Assembly (NCBI GenBank): GCA_003352285.1
Contig: QQVN01000005.1
Coordinates: forward strand, 348,380-412,379
From: Thermoproteota archaeon
GTDB lineage: Archaea > Thermoproteota > Nitrososphaeria > Nitrososphaerales > Nitrosopumilaceae
Direction: 5' to 3'
DNA length: 64,000 bases
This document shows, in pieces, positions 42,720 to 51,796 of this stretch; position 1 is the stretch's first letter, and every line of letters begins with the position of its first letter. Below the pieces are notes generated by a model. It made no database searches. It was not told the origin of the DNA and worked only from the letters and a program-made list of their open reading frames with translations. Position numbers and translations under genes: made by a program.

Positions 42720-43481
42720 TTAACGATTAAAGCCTAAGAGATATCCTCGAAGTAGTTGAATTCCCATAGCAGGGTCAACTCCCTTTGGACAGACCTGGCT
42801 GCAAGATCCGGCAAAATGACATCTCCATATACCATGTGATTCATCAATAACTTTTAGTCTGTCATCCTTTCCTTTGTCACGATTATCTGCAACGTATCGG
42901 TATGCTTGTGCCAATGCTTGTGGGCCAACAAAGGATGAATCCATAGTCATTGTTGGACATGCAGAGTTACACAGGCCACATTTTATGCAGCCAGCAAACT
43001 GGATGAATTTTTCAAGCTCTTCTGGTGTTTGAATGTGTTCTTTAGTTCTGTCAGTAACTTCTGTCTCATCGTTAATCATAAACGGCTTTACTTTTTTGTG
43101 GTTTGCAAACATTCTATCAAAGCCAACTGTAAGATCTCGAATTATTGGAAAGTTATTCATCGGCTCTACTGTTACAACATTAGAGTTTAGCTCACTAATT
43201 TTTGTAAAGCATGCCAATCTTGGTTTTCCATTAATAACCATTCCACATGAACCACATGTTGCCTGTCTGCAGGAATATCGCACAGCAATAGAATGATCAA
43301 AATGTTGCTTTGCCTCAAGAATTGCTTCAAGGACTGTAGTCCATTTCTGAACAGGTATCTGAAAGTCCATGAATTTTTTCTCACCATCGACATTTGGATT
43401 AATTCTTGCAACACGCAGTGTGATTGTCTGAGAAGGAGATACATTACTAGATGATTGTTCAGTAGCTAATTCTGTTGCCAT
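42720..43481 (-). CDS. sdhB: Succinate dehydrogenase iron-sulfur subunit
   Basis: 253 aa carrying electrons from FAD to quinone. [2Fe-2S] motif: YSCRQATCGSCGMVINGK and C further on; second cluster: CIKCGLCNSACP; third: GSCSQVCPKGVDP. Length and order are standard. Last gene of the sdhA-C-D-B operon. Confidence 0.95.
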   Translation of the reverse strand: MATELATEQSSSNVSPSQTITLRVARINPNVDGEKKFMDFQIPVQKWTTVLEAILEAKQHFDHSIAVRYSCRQATCGSCGMVINGKPRLACFTKISELNSNVVTVEPMNNFPIIRDLTVGFDRMFANHKKVKPFMINDETEVTDRTKEHIQTPEELEKFIQFAGCIKCGLCNSACPTMTMDSSFVGPQALAQAYRYVADNRDKGKDDRLKVIDESHGIWRCHFAGSCSQVCPKGVDPAMGIQLLRGYLLGFNR

Positions 43482-43838
43482 TTACACCATCCCCATGCTC
43501 GTCATAAATATAGTTCGTGAACCATATGCAATTACTGCAATCATTGCAGCTATACACCCATACGATACTGCTTTCTCATATGACGGTCCTTGTTTAAACT
43601 CCAGCAATATAACCCGCAATCCATTGAATCCATGAATGGATAATAGTATCAAGATTATCTCAAGCATTCCAGCATATGGTAGGAACTGGTAATTTGCAAT
43701 TACACTCTCATACTCTAGTGATTGAGAGAAGTCTTGTGTTAGTCTAAACAAAATATGCACTGCGACAAGAGCAACTGCTCCAAGTGCAGTTCCATAGTGA
43801 ATTTTCATAATTGTGCTTTCTCTCATTTTATTCACCAA
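43482..43838 (-). CDS. sdhD: Succinate dehydrogenase membrane anchor (SdhD-like)
   Basis: 118 aa, three membrane helices. It contains IHGFNGLRVILLEF, matching the H-x3-GLR motif of haem-b-binding SDH anchors. It overlaps the preceding SdhC-like gene by 11 bp and abuts sdhB. Assignment as C or D is by order only. Confidence 0.82.
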   Translation of the reverse strand: MVNKMRESTIMKIHYGTALGAVALVAVHILFRLTQDFSQSLEYESVIANYQFLPYAGMLEIILILLSIHGFNGLRVILLEFKQGPSYEKAVSYGCIAAMIAVIAYGSRTIFMTSMGMV

Positions 43839-44277
43839 ACATTACGGTCATTCCGTACATCATTGCTATTGCAGCCAATACTATTGCAGAGTAGATTCCA
43901 ATTTTGTGTCGATAGTTTTGAGAACGTGGAGTGTATGGATAGTCAGCTCTACCTGGAGTTCCAACGCCAATACCACCATGTCCTAGCATTACACGAATTC
44001 CGTTTACAGTATGAAAGACACACATTCCAATTACAATGGTAAGAACGATGTGACCCTCTGTGGTCTGTGTCATGGCAAGGACTTCTGCCCAACCGGCCTT
44101 TCCTTTTAGAATATTACTTGTTTCATAAATGTGAGCAACAAAATATGCCAACAGTCCCAATCCTGTCAAGCGCATTAACCAATATGCAAAGCGCTCAATC
44201 CCGTATCTTCCGGGATTTGCCATTCCCTTGATTCCTTCTTTGTTCTCGTTTACTTTGTTTTCATCTACTTTTGGCAT
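43828..44277 (-). CDS. sdhC: Succinate dehydrogenase membrane anchor (SdhC-like)
   Basis: 149 aa. A charged N-terminus (VDENKVNENKEG) precedes three helices. CVFHTVNGIRVMLGHGG gives a second H-x3-GIR haem-type motif, so each anchor provides one candidate axial His. Located directly after sdhA. Confidence 0.85.
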   Translation of the reverse strand: MPKVDENKVNENKEGIKGMANPGRYGIERFAYWLMRLTGLGLLAYFVAHIYETSNILKGKAGWAEVLAMTQTTEGHIVLTIVIGMCVFHTVNGIRVMLGHGGIGVGTPGRADYPYTPRSQNYRHKIGIYSAIVLAAIAMMYGMTVMFGE

Positions 44278-45990
44278 TCAGTATTTCCTCTCCACTGGTT
44301 GGTAATTAGTAATTGTTACAGGATGAGTCTTCATTATTGGCTCTTTTGGATCATAGTATGCCAAAGTGTGATGTAAGAATTTTGTATCGTCACGTTTTGG
44401 ATAATCAGTTCTTGCATGAGCTCCTCTTGATTCTTTTCTGTTGATTGCCCCAATCAGTACAACTTCTGCCACTCTAAACATAGAATCTAGCTCCATTACA
44501 TTTGTAAAGTTTGTATTGTATTCTTTGGCTTTATCATCAACATGTTTCCAGGTTTCTTCACGTAGTTTTCTAAGCTTCCTCAAACCATCAACGAGTTTTT
44601 CTTCAGTTCTGTATACGTATGCTTTTTCATTCATCATATCAGTAAGCTCCTGTCTAATCTCGTATGGATTTGCATCTCCATTTCCGCGAAATATTCCATC
44701 ATAGATTCTCTTCTCTTCTGCAGTAACTAGATGATGTGGCCATGGTGTAGAAGGAACTCCTTTTTTGATGTATTCAGCAGCAAGTGAGCCTGTGATGTTT
44801 CCCCATACAATGCATTCTGATGTGGAGTTTGCGCCTAATCTGTTTGAGCCATGAACGCTGTTACATGCAGCCTCACCAGCAGCCCAAACGCCTTGTAATT
44901 CTGTGGCACCATCAATGTCAGTGTGAATTCCACCCATCATATAGTGACATACTGGTCTAACATCCATAATCTCTTGGGCAGGATCAATACCGGAGAACTT
45001 GATTGAAATCTCTCTGATTCCTCCAAGTTTTTCTTTGATTACTTCATCACCCAAATGACGCAGGTCAAGCTTCATACAGTCAACACCTGTCTCATGTTTG
45101 AATCCTCTGCCTTCGTTAATTTCAGTAATCATAGAACGAGAAACAATATCTCTTGGTGCAAGCTCCATCTTGTTTGCTGCATATTTTTTCATGAATCGCT
45201 CACCCTTGTTATTTAGAAGGTAACCACCTTCACCTCTTGCTCCCTCTGTGATTAGAATTCCAGATGGTAAGATTCCAGTTGGGTGGAACTGAACAAACTC
45301 CATGTCTTTGAGTGCCATTCCTGCACGAAATGCCATGTCTAGTCCATCAGGTGTTGAAGAGTGAGCATATGTTGAAAAGCTGTACAGTCTTCCTGCACCG
45401 CCAGTTGCAATGATTAGTGCTTTAGCTTTAATTGAATAAAATGTTCCAGACTTTAGATCAATTGCAGTAATTCCTAGAAATCTCTGACCATCGTGAATTA
45501 TTGAAGTTGCAAACCATTCATTGAGATATTCAATATTATCAAATCTCTGACATGTATCATAGAGTGTCTGCATCTCAAAAAATCCAACTTTATCAGATGC
45601 ATAAGTTGCTCTTGGAAAACTATATCCACCAAATGCTCTTTGATCAATTCTTCCGTCCTTTCTTCTAGACCAAGGCATTCCCCAGTGTTCTAGCTGGTAA
45701 ACTTGTTTTGGCATTTCACGACAAAGTCTTTCAGCGACATCTTGGTCTGCTAAAAAGTCACTTCCCTTTACCGTATCATAAATGTGAGATTCAATAGAGT
45801 CACCTTCTTCTTCAAACAGTACTGCAGCTGTACCACCCTCTGCAGAGACTGAATGTGAACGCATAACCTGAACTTTAGATACCATTGCAATTTTGATATC
45901 AGGACTTTTTTGTGCAGCTGAAATTCCAGCACGCAATCCAGCCAATCCGGAGCCACAGATAATCAAATCATATTCGATTGACTCGACCAT
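44278..45990 (-). CDS. sdhA: Succinate dehydrogenase flavoprotein subunit
   Basis: 570 aa. FAD-binding IICGSGLAGLRAGI; the flavin-attachment region reads MRSHSVSAEGGTAAV, with His beside the family's covalent-FAD position; active-site HPTG and REEGARGEGGYLLN-type segment (TEGARGEGGYLLN); RTDYPKRDD near the end. It oxidises succinate and links the carbon cycle to quinone reduction. First gene of the operon; promoter region 45991-46084 is shared with the PadR gene. Confidence 0.95.
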   Translation of the reverse strand: MVESIEYDLIICGSGLAGLRAGISAAQKSPDIKIAMVSKVQVMRSHSVSAEGGTAAVLFEEEGDSIESHIYDTVKGSDFLADQDVAERLCREMPKQVYQLEHWGMPWSRRKDGRIDQRAFGGYSFPRATYASDKVGFFEMQTLYDTCQRFDNIEYLNEWFATSIIHDGQRFLGITAIDLKSGTFYSIKAKALIIATGGAGRLYSFSTYAHSSTPDGLDMAFRAGMALKDMEFVQFHPTGILPSGILITEGARGEGGYLLNNKGERFMKKYAANKMELAPRDIVSRSMITEINEGRGFKHETGVDCMKLDLRHLGDEVIKEKLGGIREISIKFSGIDPAQEIMDVRPVCHYMMGGIHTDIDGATELQGVWAAGEAACNSVHGSNRLGANSTSECIVWGNITGSLAAEYIKKGVPSTPWPHHLVTAEEKRIYDGIFRGNGDANPYEIRQELTDMMNEKAYVYRTEEKLVDGLRKLRKLREETWKHVDDKAKEYNTNFTNVMELDSMFRVAEVVLIGAINRKESRGAHARTDYPKRDDTKFLHHTLAYYDPKEPIMKTHPVTITNYQPVERKY

Positions 45991-46062
45991 TTTCAGTCAG
46001 ACTACCATGAGGGTGGTTAAATATGTAGTATAGAATCCCCTTGATCCGAATAATTAATATAT

Positions 46063-46086
46063 ATCGCTAGCGATATCACTAGTGAT
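46063..46086 (+). promoter_or_regulatory. Two adjacent 12-bp perfect palindromes at the PadR gene start
   Basis: ATCGCTAGCGAT (46063-46074) is followed with no gap by ATCACTAGTGAT (46075-46086), consensus ATCRCTAGYGAT. They lie between a TATA-like run (about 46050-46062) and the start codon and overlap the ATG, an ideal place for autorepression by the PadR protein. Confidence 0.75.
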
Positions 46087-46594
46087 GATTTCAGACTGGT
46101 TTCAAAGGGTAGGCAGTTCGGTACCCAGAGGATTTTCAAGATACTACATCTTGGAGCTCTTAAAATCAAAACCATATTCTGGCAAAGAGATTATCGATCA
46201 TGCTTCTGAGCAAAGCCAAGGCATATGGAAACCATCTCCAGGATTGATCTATCCATTACTTGGCAGGCTACTAGATGAGGGATTAATCGATGAAACAAAG
46301 GATGGCAAGTATCAGATTACATCAAAGGGAAAATCAACAGCAGAAGATGTCGAGAAGATTCATGATGTTGTAAGAAAACAACTTGACGTATTGTTTAGAC
46401 TAGGAAACATTGGACGCTTTGTAGCCATGGATACTTTGGAGAAGATCTACAGCATGGGCTCATTATTGAGCTCAAATGCCGAAAACATGACAAAGCAAGA
46501 GACTGAAAAATATAGAAAGTTCCTCCAGTCAGAGCTTGAAAAATTAGATGAAAAATCAGCCAAAAAGAAAGGCAAAGAGTTCAAGGTAGAATAG
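46085..46594 (+). CDS. PadR family transcriptional regulator
   Basis: 169 aa from ATG 46085 (a GTG one codon earlier is possible). The winged-helix domain reads RYYILELLKSKPYSGKEI, then PGLIYPLLGRLLDEGLI, typical of PadR. A helical C-terminal half (residues about 95-170) should form the dimer. Two tandem palindromes sit on its start. Its target, besides itself, may be the divergent sdh operon 95 bp away. Confidence 0.87.
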   Translation: MISDWFQRVGSSVPRGFSRYYILELLKSKPYSGKEIIDHASEQSQGIWKPSPGLIYPLLGRLLDEGLIDETKDGKYQITSKGKSTAEDVEKIHDVVRKQLDVLFRLGNIGRFVAMDTLEKIYSMGSLLSSNAENMTKQETEKYRKFLQSELEKLDEKSAKKKGKEFKVE

Positions 46595-46634
46595 AAAATT
46601 CAGCATTTATTATTAGTCAAGTTTTAAGAGTTTC

Positions 46635-46886
46635 ATGATAGAGTCAGATGATGCCTCAAAGGTTTTAGAGACAGTTGCCAAAAACCTGATAGGAGTATCA
46701 AGAGATAAGGCAAATTTCCAAAAACTTCCAGATTCCTTTTGGGGTTACTTTGCAAGAGGACATGACAAGAAAGGAAAATTTGGTGTAATAGTAACTTATT
46801 CAGAAAAGGGTACTGATGTAGATGAGTTGATTGCAATGTATGAAAAGTGGGTTTCTCAAAACAAATCAGATGAATTAAAATCATAA
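46635..46886 (+). CDS. Hypothetical 83-aa protein
   Basis: Small acidic-to-neutral soluble protein, not recognised. FWGYFARGHDKKGKFGVIVTYSEKG suggests a short beta hairpin between two helices. Located 40 bp after the PadR gene and 25 bp before the next gene, so probably in the same transcript. Confidence 0.6.
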   Translation: MIESDDASKVLETVAKNLIGVSRDKANFQKLPDSFWGYFARGHDKKGKFGVIVTYSEKGTDVDELIAMYEKWVSQNKSDELKS

Positions 46887-46911
46887 ATAATTCACCGCCA
46901 AATCTTCCTCA

Positions 46912-47778
46912 TTGAAAAAATTCAAGGCCATTCTAAAAAAGAAAGGACCGCTTGTAATTCCAGGTGTCTATGATGCAATAGGTGCAAAGATAGCGCAAAA
47001 GGTTGGGTTTGATGCAATGTTCCAAACTGGATATGGCACCTCTGCAACTCTATTTGGTATGCCTGATTATGGCTTTATTGGAGCCACCGAAACTGTGGAT
47101 AATGCAAGGAGAATCTGTAGAGCGGTTTCTACTCCGGTAATTGTAGACGTAGATACAGGATATGGTAATGCCCTCAGCGTATGGAAACTAGTCAAGGAAA
47201 TTGAGAGTGCAGGTGCATCTGGAATTTTTCTAGAGGATCAGAGATGGCCAAAAAGATGTGGACATATGCAAGGAAAGGAAGTAGTGCCGTATGAAGAGTA
47301 TGCAGAAAAACTAGGTGCTGCGTTAGATGCAAGAAGCAGTAAGGATTTTGTTATTGTTGCAAGAACTGACGCAAGAGCAACTCAAGGATTGGATGCTGCA
47401 ATAGAGCGTGGATTAAAAAATAAAAAATTAGGAGCAGACATTATTTTTGTTGAAGCTCCACAATCAATTGAGGAGATGAAGATTATTGGCAAATCCATTA
47501 AAGCTCCACTTGTTGCAAATATGATTGAAGGTGGAGCAACACCAATTAGTTCTGCATCAGATTTGTACAAGATGGGATTTAAGATAATTCTGTATCCGCT
47601 TTCTGTTTTGTTTGCAAATACATTTTCGACAATGAATGTTCTCAAGGAATTAAAGAAGACAGGTGGAACTAAAAAAATTCAAAAGCAACTTGTAGACTTT
47701 GAAGAGTTTAACAATTTAGTAGAGTTATCAAAGTTTAGAAAGCTAGAAAAGAAGTACGGATATTCAAAAAGAGAATAA
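46912..47778 (+). CDS. Isocitrate lyase / PEP mutase superfamily enzyme
   Basis: 288-aa TIM-barrel with a TTG start. VDVDTGYGNALSV binds Mg, and EDQRWPKRCGHMQGKE contains the KRCGH signature with the catalytic Cys of lyases, so it probably splits a C-C bond in an (iso)citrate-like or methylisocitrate-like acid rather than being a mutase. Much shorter than true glyoxylate-cycle isocitrate lyase, closest in design to PrpB-type enzymes. The substrate is unresolved. Confidence 0.82.
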   Translation: MKKFKAILKKKGPLVIPGVYDAIGAKIAQKVGFDAMFQTGYGTSATLFGMPDYGFIGATETVDNARRICRAVSTPVIVDVDTGYGNALSVWKLVKEIESAGASGIFLEDQRWPKRCGHMQGKEVVPYEEYAEKLGAALDARSSKDFVIVARTDARATQGLDAAIERGLKNKKLGADIIFVEAPQSIEEMKIIGKSIKAPLVANMIEGGATPISSASDLYKMGFKIILYPLSVLFANTFSTMNVLKELKKTGGTKKIQKQLVDFEEFNNLVELSKFRKLEKKYGYSKRE

Positions 47779-47799
47779 AAAATGTCAAGTAAAGCGCAT

Positions 47800-48087
47800 T
47801 TAGGATGCGTTTCTCTTTACTTCAATTTCTATTGTTGATACGTTTCTTTGTTTGCCGTCTTGTGACTCTAATGATTCAGAGCCAATCTTGATTTCACCAA
47901 TAGAGTATCCAGCGTTTTCGGTTTTTCGTGAGATGATTTGTGCTACGTCAACTGCACGTCCGATGCTGAGACCTCTTGCCTTGATGTGTACGGAAGGTAA
48001 GTTTGCCAATTGAATTAGCGTAGAAGTAACATACGCCATCAAAGGTTTCTTACCAATGAATATGGTGTCTCTTGCTTCGTTTGACAT
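47800..48087 (-). CDS. alba: Alba chromatin protein
   Basis: 95 aa. It shows IFIGKKPLMAYVTSTLIQL with the DNA-binding Lys pair near positions 13-14, and VHIKARGLSIGRAVDVAQII. Alba coats DNA and RNA as dimers and is regulated by acetylation in some archaea. It converges with the ICL-like gene and diverges from the HEAT-repeat gene. Confidence 0.93.
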   Translation of the reverse strand: MSNEARDTIFIGKKPLMAYVTSTLIQLANLPSVHIKARGLSIGRAVDVAQIISRKTENAGYSIGEIKIGSESLESQDGKQRNVSTIEIEVKRNAS

Positions 48088-48195
48088 AGGCCTTGAGATT
48101 ACTCAGGATAATTTAAATCTAAGATCAGCGAATTTGAATATTGGGGGAATTTTTTTGAAAAAATCCAAAATTCAAGATATGGAGAGCGATAATTT

Positions 48196-48747
48196 ATGGT
48201 AAATAATGCGGAAATTACAAAAATTTTAGATTCTGATTCAAAAGATTTGAAAATTCAAACTCTAGAGTCACTTTCTGAAGCAAAAGACCCAGAAATTATC
48301 AGAAAAATTATCACAAAATTAGATGATCCGGATATTCAGGTTAGAGGGGAGGCATTTAGCGCCCTTGTTCTAAATGAAAATGACATCTCAGAATTTTTAA
48401 TTCAAAGTCTTGATTCTGAGAGCAGATATGTAAGAGGTTTTTCTGCATTAATTTTGGCAAATAGAAATGAGAAAAATTGTATCGAGTCAATCATCAAACT
48501 TACAGAAGATCAGAGCTCCATGGTTCGCGAGTGTGCATTAGGAGCATTAGGATTTCTAAAAGCAGAAAAGGCAAAAGATGTCATTCACAGATGTTTCTTT
48601 GATTCAAGCATTGAAGTGAAAAAAAGTGCGCTAAAGGCTGCAATCGACATTGGAGAAACAGTTCACAAAGAAGAGATAGATAAAATTTCTAAAGAAAAAG
48701 ATGCAGAGCTTGAAAAGCTAATAGTCTTAGCTCAAAAGAAATCATAA
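48196..48747 (+). CDS. HEAT-repeat protein
   Basis: 183 aa made of about five helical HEAT/PBS-lyase-type repeats (for example PEIIRKIITKLDDPDIQVR and SSMVRECALGALGFLKA). Such repeats form a curved protein-binding surface; the partner is not indicated by the context. Starts at ATG 48196 after a 108-bp spacer shared with alba. Ends 1 bp before the 3' end of the convergent tRNA-Ala. Confidence 0.8.
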   Translation: MVNNAEITKILDSDSKDLKIQTLESLSEAKDPEIIRKIITKLDDPDIQVRGEAFSALVLNENDISEFLIQSLDSESRYVRGFSALILANRNEKNCIESIIKLTEDQSSMVRECALGALGFLKAEKAKDVIHRCFFDSSIEVKKSALKAAIDIGETVHKEEIDKISKEKDAELEKLIVLAQKKS

Positions 48748-48748
48748 G

Positions 48749-48822
48749 TGGACCGGGAGGGATTTGAACCCTCGATCTCACCCATGCCAAGGGCGTATCC
48801 TACCAGTCTAGACGACCGGCCC
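48749..48822 (-). tRNA. tRNA-Ala (GGC)
   Basis: Minus strand: acceptor GGGCCGG/CCGGTCC including the G3-T70 pair that identifies alanine tRNA; anticodon stem CGCCC/GGGTG around TTGGCAT (anticodon GGC); T-arm GAGGG TTCAAAT CCCTC; discriminator A. No CCA is encoded. Confidence 0.94.
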
Positions 48823-48952
48823 AAAGTGATCAGCAAGAATCTGCGATCGAATAAGATTTTTTGGATTGGTTATTAACGTTTTAGATGTTAGGCCAATTTC
48901 CCAACATCCTAACATAAGATATTTAACCACTGGAGATCACGATCAATACTGC

Positions 48953-49795
48953 ATGGTTGTAGAAAATAAGGCCACGATTACATATATTCAATTACTAAAA
49001 GAAGATCTTGCAATATTCAGACTAGTTCCAAACGATGGGGTAGTTCCAGATTACCACGCAGGTCAGTTCATTACAATTGGAATGAATGTTCCAAGTGAGG
49101 GCAAAGTCATCAGAAGAGCATACTCTATTGCATCACATCCTGAAAACAAAAAATACATTGAACTTGTTATCAGATGGGTAAGAAAACCACTTCCTGGAAG
49201 ATTAACCACTCAATTGTTTAATGCAAAAGAAGGAGATGAAGTAACTTGGATTAAACCAACTGGTGCAGCACTATCAATTAATGAAACACTTCCAAACGGT
49301 AACAAAGACAACAGAAGAATCGTATGTATTGGTGGTGGTACAGGTATTGCACCATTTGTTAGTTTTGCACAACATCTCCATGATGTAGGAGACAAACGAG
49401 AAATTGTTGTATTACACGGTGCCAGTTATGTTGATGAGCTCAGCTACAAAGAACTTTTCACTAATCTAGAATACGAAAGCCTCGACAAAGGCAAGGACAA
49501 ATGGAATTTTACTTATCGCGCAACTATCAGTAGACCACAAGACTGGTTTAACAGATCATGGGGCGGACAAACTGGAAGAGTTGAGACATTTCTGAGACCA
49601 CGTGAAGACGGAATGTCACCACTTGAAGAATTAGTTGGCGAGAAGATTACAAAAGACAACACAATGTTTTACATTTGTGGTTGGCAAGGAACAATTGATG
49701 GTGTAATGGACTTCTTAAAACCAAAGAACTTTGTTACGCAAAGAGAAAAGCGAGCTGACGGAAGCTTCGAAGTAAAGTTCGAATCATACGGATAG
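48953..49795 (+). CDS. Ferredoxin/flavodoxin-NADP reductase-like flavoprotein
   Basis: 280 aa from ATG 48953 (MVVENKATITYIQLLK). FAD-binding RRAYSIASHPENK (RxYS motif) and the NADP-binding GGGTGIAPFVSFAQH and YICGWQGTIDGVMDF are complete. It should move electrons between ferredoxin and NADP(H). A TATA-like ATATTTAA at about 48919-48926 supports this start; the in-frame TTG at 48866 is less likely. With no NuoEFG, a ferredoxin-NADPH link matters for feeding or draining the redox pool. Confidence 0.85.
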   Translation: MVVENKATITYIQLLKEDLAIFRLVPNDGVVPDYHAGQFITIGMNVPSEGKVIRRAYSIASHPENKKYIELVIRWVRKPLPGRLTTQLFNAKEGDEVTWIKPTGAALSINETLPNGNKDNRRIVCIGGGTGIAPFVSFAQHLHDVGDKREIVVLHGASYVDELSYKELFTNLEYESLDKGKDKWNFTYRATISRPQDWFNRSWGGQTGRVETFLRPREDGMSPLEELVGEKITKDNTMFYICGWQGTIDGVMDFLKPKNFVTQREKRADGSFEVKFESYG

Positions 49796-49843
49796 CAGTA
49801 GATTTTTTTAAAGAAATAATATCATGCACTAGAATTTACCTAC

Positions 49844-49917
49844 GGGGACGTAGGTTAGCTTGGTAGACTGCCAGCCTCGGGCGCTGGAGATCATGGGTTC
49901 AACTCCCATCGTCCCCA
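49844..49917 (+). tRNA. tRNA-Pro (CGG)
   Basis: Acceptor GGGGACG/CGTCCCC, anticodon stem CCAGC/GCTGG around CTCGGGC (anticodon CGG), T-arm ATGGG TTCAACT CCCAT, discriminator A. All arms pair. Confidence 0.94.
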
Positions 49918-49965
49918 TGTTACAAATTCAATCATTGAAATAGGACAAATGAAATCATAGTCTGA

Positions 49966-50568
49966 TTGGCAACTGCATTATACCTTGCACATTTGAATCC
50001 AGTAACAAACGCTCATGTTGAAATTATTAATGATCTAAAATCACAAGCTGACAAAATAATTGTAATGCCGGTTATTTTCATGAAAGAAGATTCTGAAATT
50101 AATAGTAAGAGTTTTCCATTTGGTTTTGAAATACGAAAAAAAATGATAGAATCAGTTTTTGGTGATTCAGTTGAGGTATCACGAAATTATACATTCTTTG
50201 CACCATTCTCAAAATACATGCCACCTCTTTTATCACCAAACTCTTGGAAGCTTCGAAAACAGATTCTAAAAGGAATAGAGGATGATTATTTTACATACAC
50301 TGGAGACAAAGCAGAGGGATACATGCTCAAGATGTATCGATTAAGACCAAAGGTTGGTACCAGAAAATCAATCTCAGCTGCATCAGTCAAAGAAAAGATG
50401 TATGATTCAGTAGAAAGGGCAGATTCTGGATGGAAGAATGATGTACCTGAATCTGTTGCAAAAATTATTCAAGAAAATTGGAGCATAATAGAGAAATTTG
50501 CGAAATTGGAGGATTCTACCACACGCGTACTGGGAATGAAGTTTCCTAAAGAAGGCTGGTCAAAATAA
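49966..50568 (+). CDS. Nucleotidyltransferase-like protein (NMNAT/cytidylyltransferase fold)
   Basis: 200 aa with a TTG start. The N-terminus ALYLAHLNPVTNAHVEII aligns with the nucleotide-binding GxFxPxHxGH region, but the first His is replaced (T-N-A-H), and KSISAASVKEKM matches the ISxTxxR-type C-terminal motif without the Arg. The activity may therefore be altered. NMN adenylyltransferase (NAD synthesis) is the best-known archaeal relative. Follows tRNA-Pro. Confidence 0.62.
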   Translation: MATALYLAHLNPVTNAHVEIINDLKSQADKIIVMPVIFMKEDSEINSKSFPFGFEIRKKMIESVFGDSVEVSRNYTFFAPFSKYMPPLLSPNSWKLRKQILKGIEDDYFTYTGDKAEGYMLKMYRLRPKVGTRKSISAASVKEKMYDSVERADSGWKNDVPESVAKIIQENWSIIEKFAKLEDSTTRVLGMKFPKEGWSK

Positions 50569-50573
50569 TGTCC

Positions 50574-50777
50574 TTACTTTGATTTTTTTGATTTTTTCCA
50601 TCTATCCATATTAAACATGGCAAAGCTAAGCATGAAAAAAATAATCATTGCTATTCCAGTCACATATGCATAGTTGAATTCATCCCCAGGATGATTCTGT
50701 TCATGATAATAGTTTATTCCAAATGTTGCAATTAACAAAAAAAGTCCAACAAATGAAAATTTCCTATGAGTTTCCAA
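50574..50777 (-). CDS. Small two-helix membrane protein
   Basis: 67 aa with two hydrophobic segments (about residues 8-21 and 36-54) and a basic C-terminus (MDRWKKSKKSK). Not recognised. It converges with the nucleotidyltransferase gene, 5 bp apart. Confidence 0.55.
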   Translation of the reverse strand: METHRKFSFVGLFLLIATFGINYYHEQNHPGDEFNYAYVTGIAMIIFFMLSFAMFNMDRWKKSKKSK

Positions 50778-50875
50778 GAATTACTATTTTTTTATTAGGT
50801 ATATGAACTAAGAATTCTTTATTTTCCAAATTATTTATGGAAATAGATTAATTATGACCAAATCCTCGAATTGAT

Positions 50876-51796
50876 GTGAAATTTTCTAATTCAAAATTTG
50901 TTTGGTTTGATGGAAAGTTAGTCTCCATAGATAAAGCAAAAGTTCCTGTCACAACACATGCAATTCATTATGGAACATCAGTATTTGAAGGAATTAGAGC
51001 ATATTGGAATTCAGAAAACCTGTTTATTTTTAGACTAGATGAGCATGTAAAACGATTTAGAAATTCTGGTAAATTTTATTCCATGTCCTTGAATTATTCT
51101 GATGGAGAGATCAAAAAAGCAATCATCAATTTATGCAAAAAAAACAAGATGAAAAAATCCTGCTATATTAGACCGTTTTACTTTATTGGTCAGTATGGAA
51201 TCAATTTGCATGTTACAAAAAATGCACCAACACACCTTGCAATCTTTATGTTTCCATTTGGAGATCTGTTTAACAAAAACGGCATTACCGCTGGCGTGTC
51301 ATCAAAGAGAAAATTCTCTGATGCATCAACTCCAACTCAAGCAAAGATGGGAGGAAACTATCTAAACTCAATCATCGCAACACAAGAAGCAAAGAAAAAA
51401 GGATTCGATGAGGCGATTCTTCTAGATTTGGAAGGAAATGTAAGTGAGGCACCTGGAGAAAATATCTTCATAGTTAAACGAGAAAAGATGTACACTCCAC
51501 CAATTAGTTCATCAGCCCTTAATGGAATTACCAGAGATGCAGTTCTAAAAATTGCAAAAGATAGTGGTTACAAAGCATCAATCAAGAAATTCAACAGGAA
51601 TGAATTGATCAAGGCAGATGAGATTTTCCTTACAGGAACTGCAGCAGAGATAACACCAATAATCAAAATTGATCGAAAAAAAGTGGGAAACGGCAAAGTA
51701 GGACCCATCACAAAAGCCATAATGTCAGAATATACGGATATTGTAATGAATAGAAAGAAGAAATATTCACACTGGTTAACGGCGGTATACCAATGA
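50876..51796 (+). CDS. ilvE: Branched-chain amino acid aminotransferase
   Basis: 306-aa PLP enzyme (fold type IV) for the last step of Val/Leu/Ile synthesis. GTSVFEGIRAYW, the PLP-lysine region KMGGNYLNSIIATQEAK and EAPGENIFIVKREK are family-typical. GTG start. It overlaps the downstream dehydrogenase gene by 4 nt (ATGA), joining amino acid and sugar genes in one operon; D-amino-acid transaminase is the less likely alternative. Confidence 0.92.
   Translation: MKFSNSKFVWFDGKLVSIDKAKVPVTTHAIHYGTSVFEGIRAYWNSENLFIFRLDEHVKRFRNSGKFYSMSLNYSDGEIKKAIINLCKKNKMKKSCYIRPFYFIGQYGINLHVTKNAPTHLAIFMFPFGDLFNKNGITAGVSSKRKFSDASTPTQAKMGGNYLNSIIATQEAKKKGFDEAILLDLEGNVSEAPGENIFIVKREKMYTPPISSSALNGITRDAVLKIAKDSGYKASIKKFNRNELIKADEIFLTGTAAEITPIIKIDRKKVGNGKVGPITKAIMSEYTDIVMNRKKKYSHWLTAVYQ

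Noticed and set aside
48866-48952. TTG-started extension of the FNR-like enzyme
   Set aside because: A TATA-like element at about 48919 lies inside it; the ATG at 48953 fits a leaderless mRNA and the family N-terminus.
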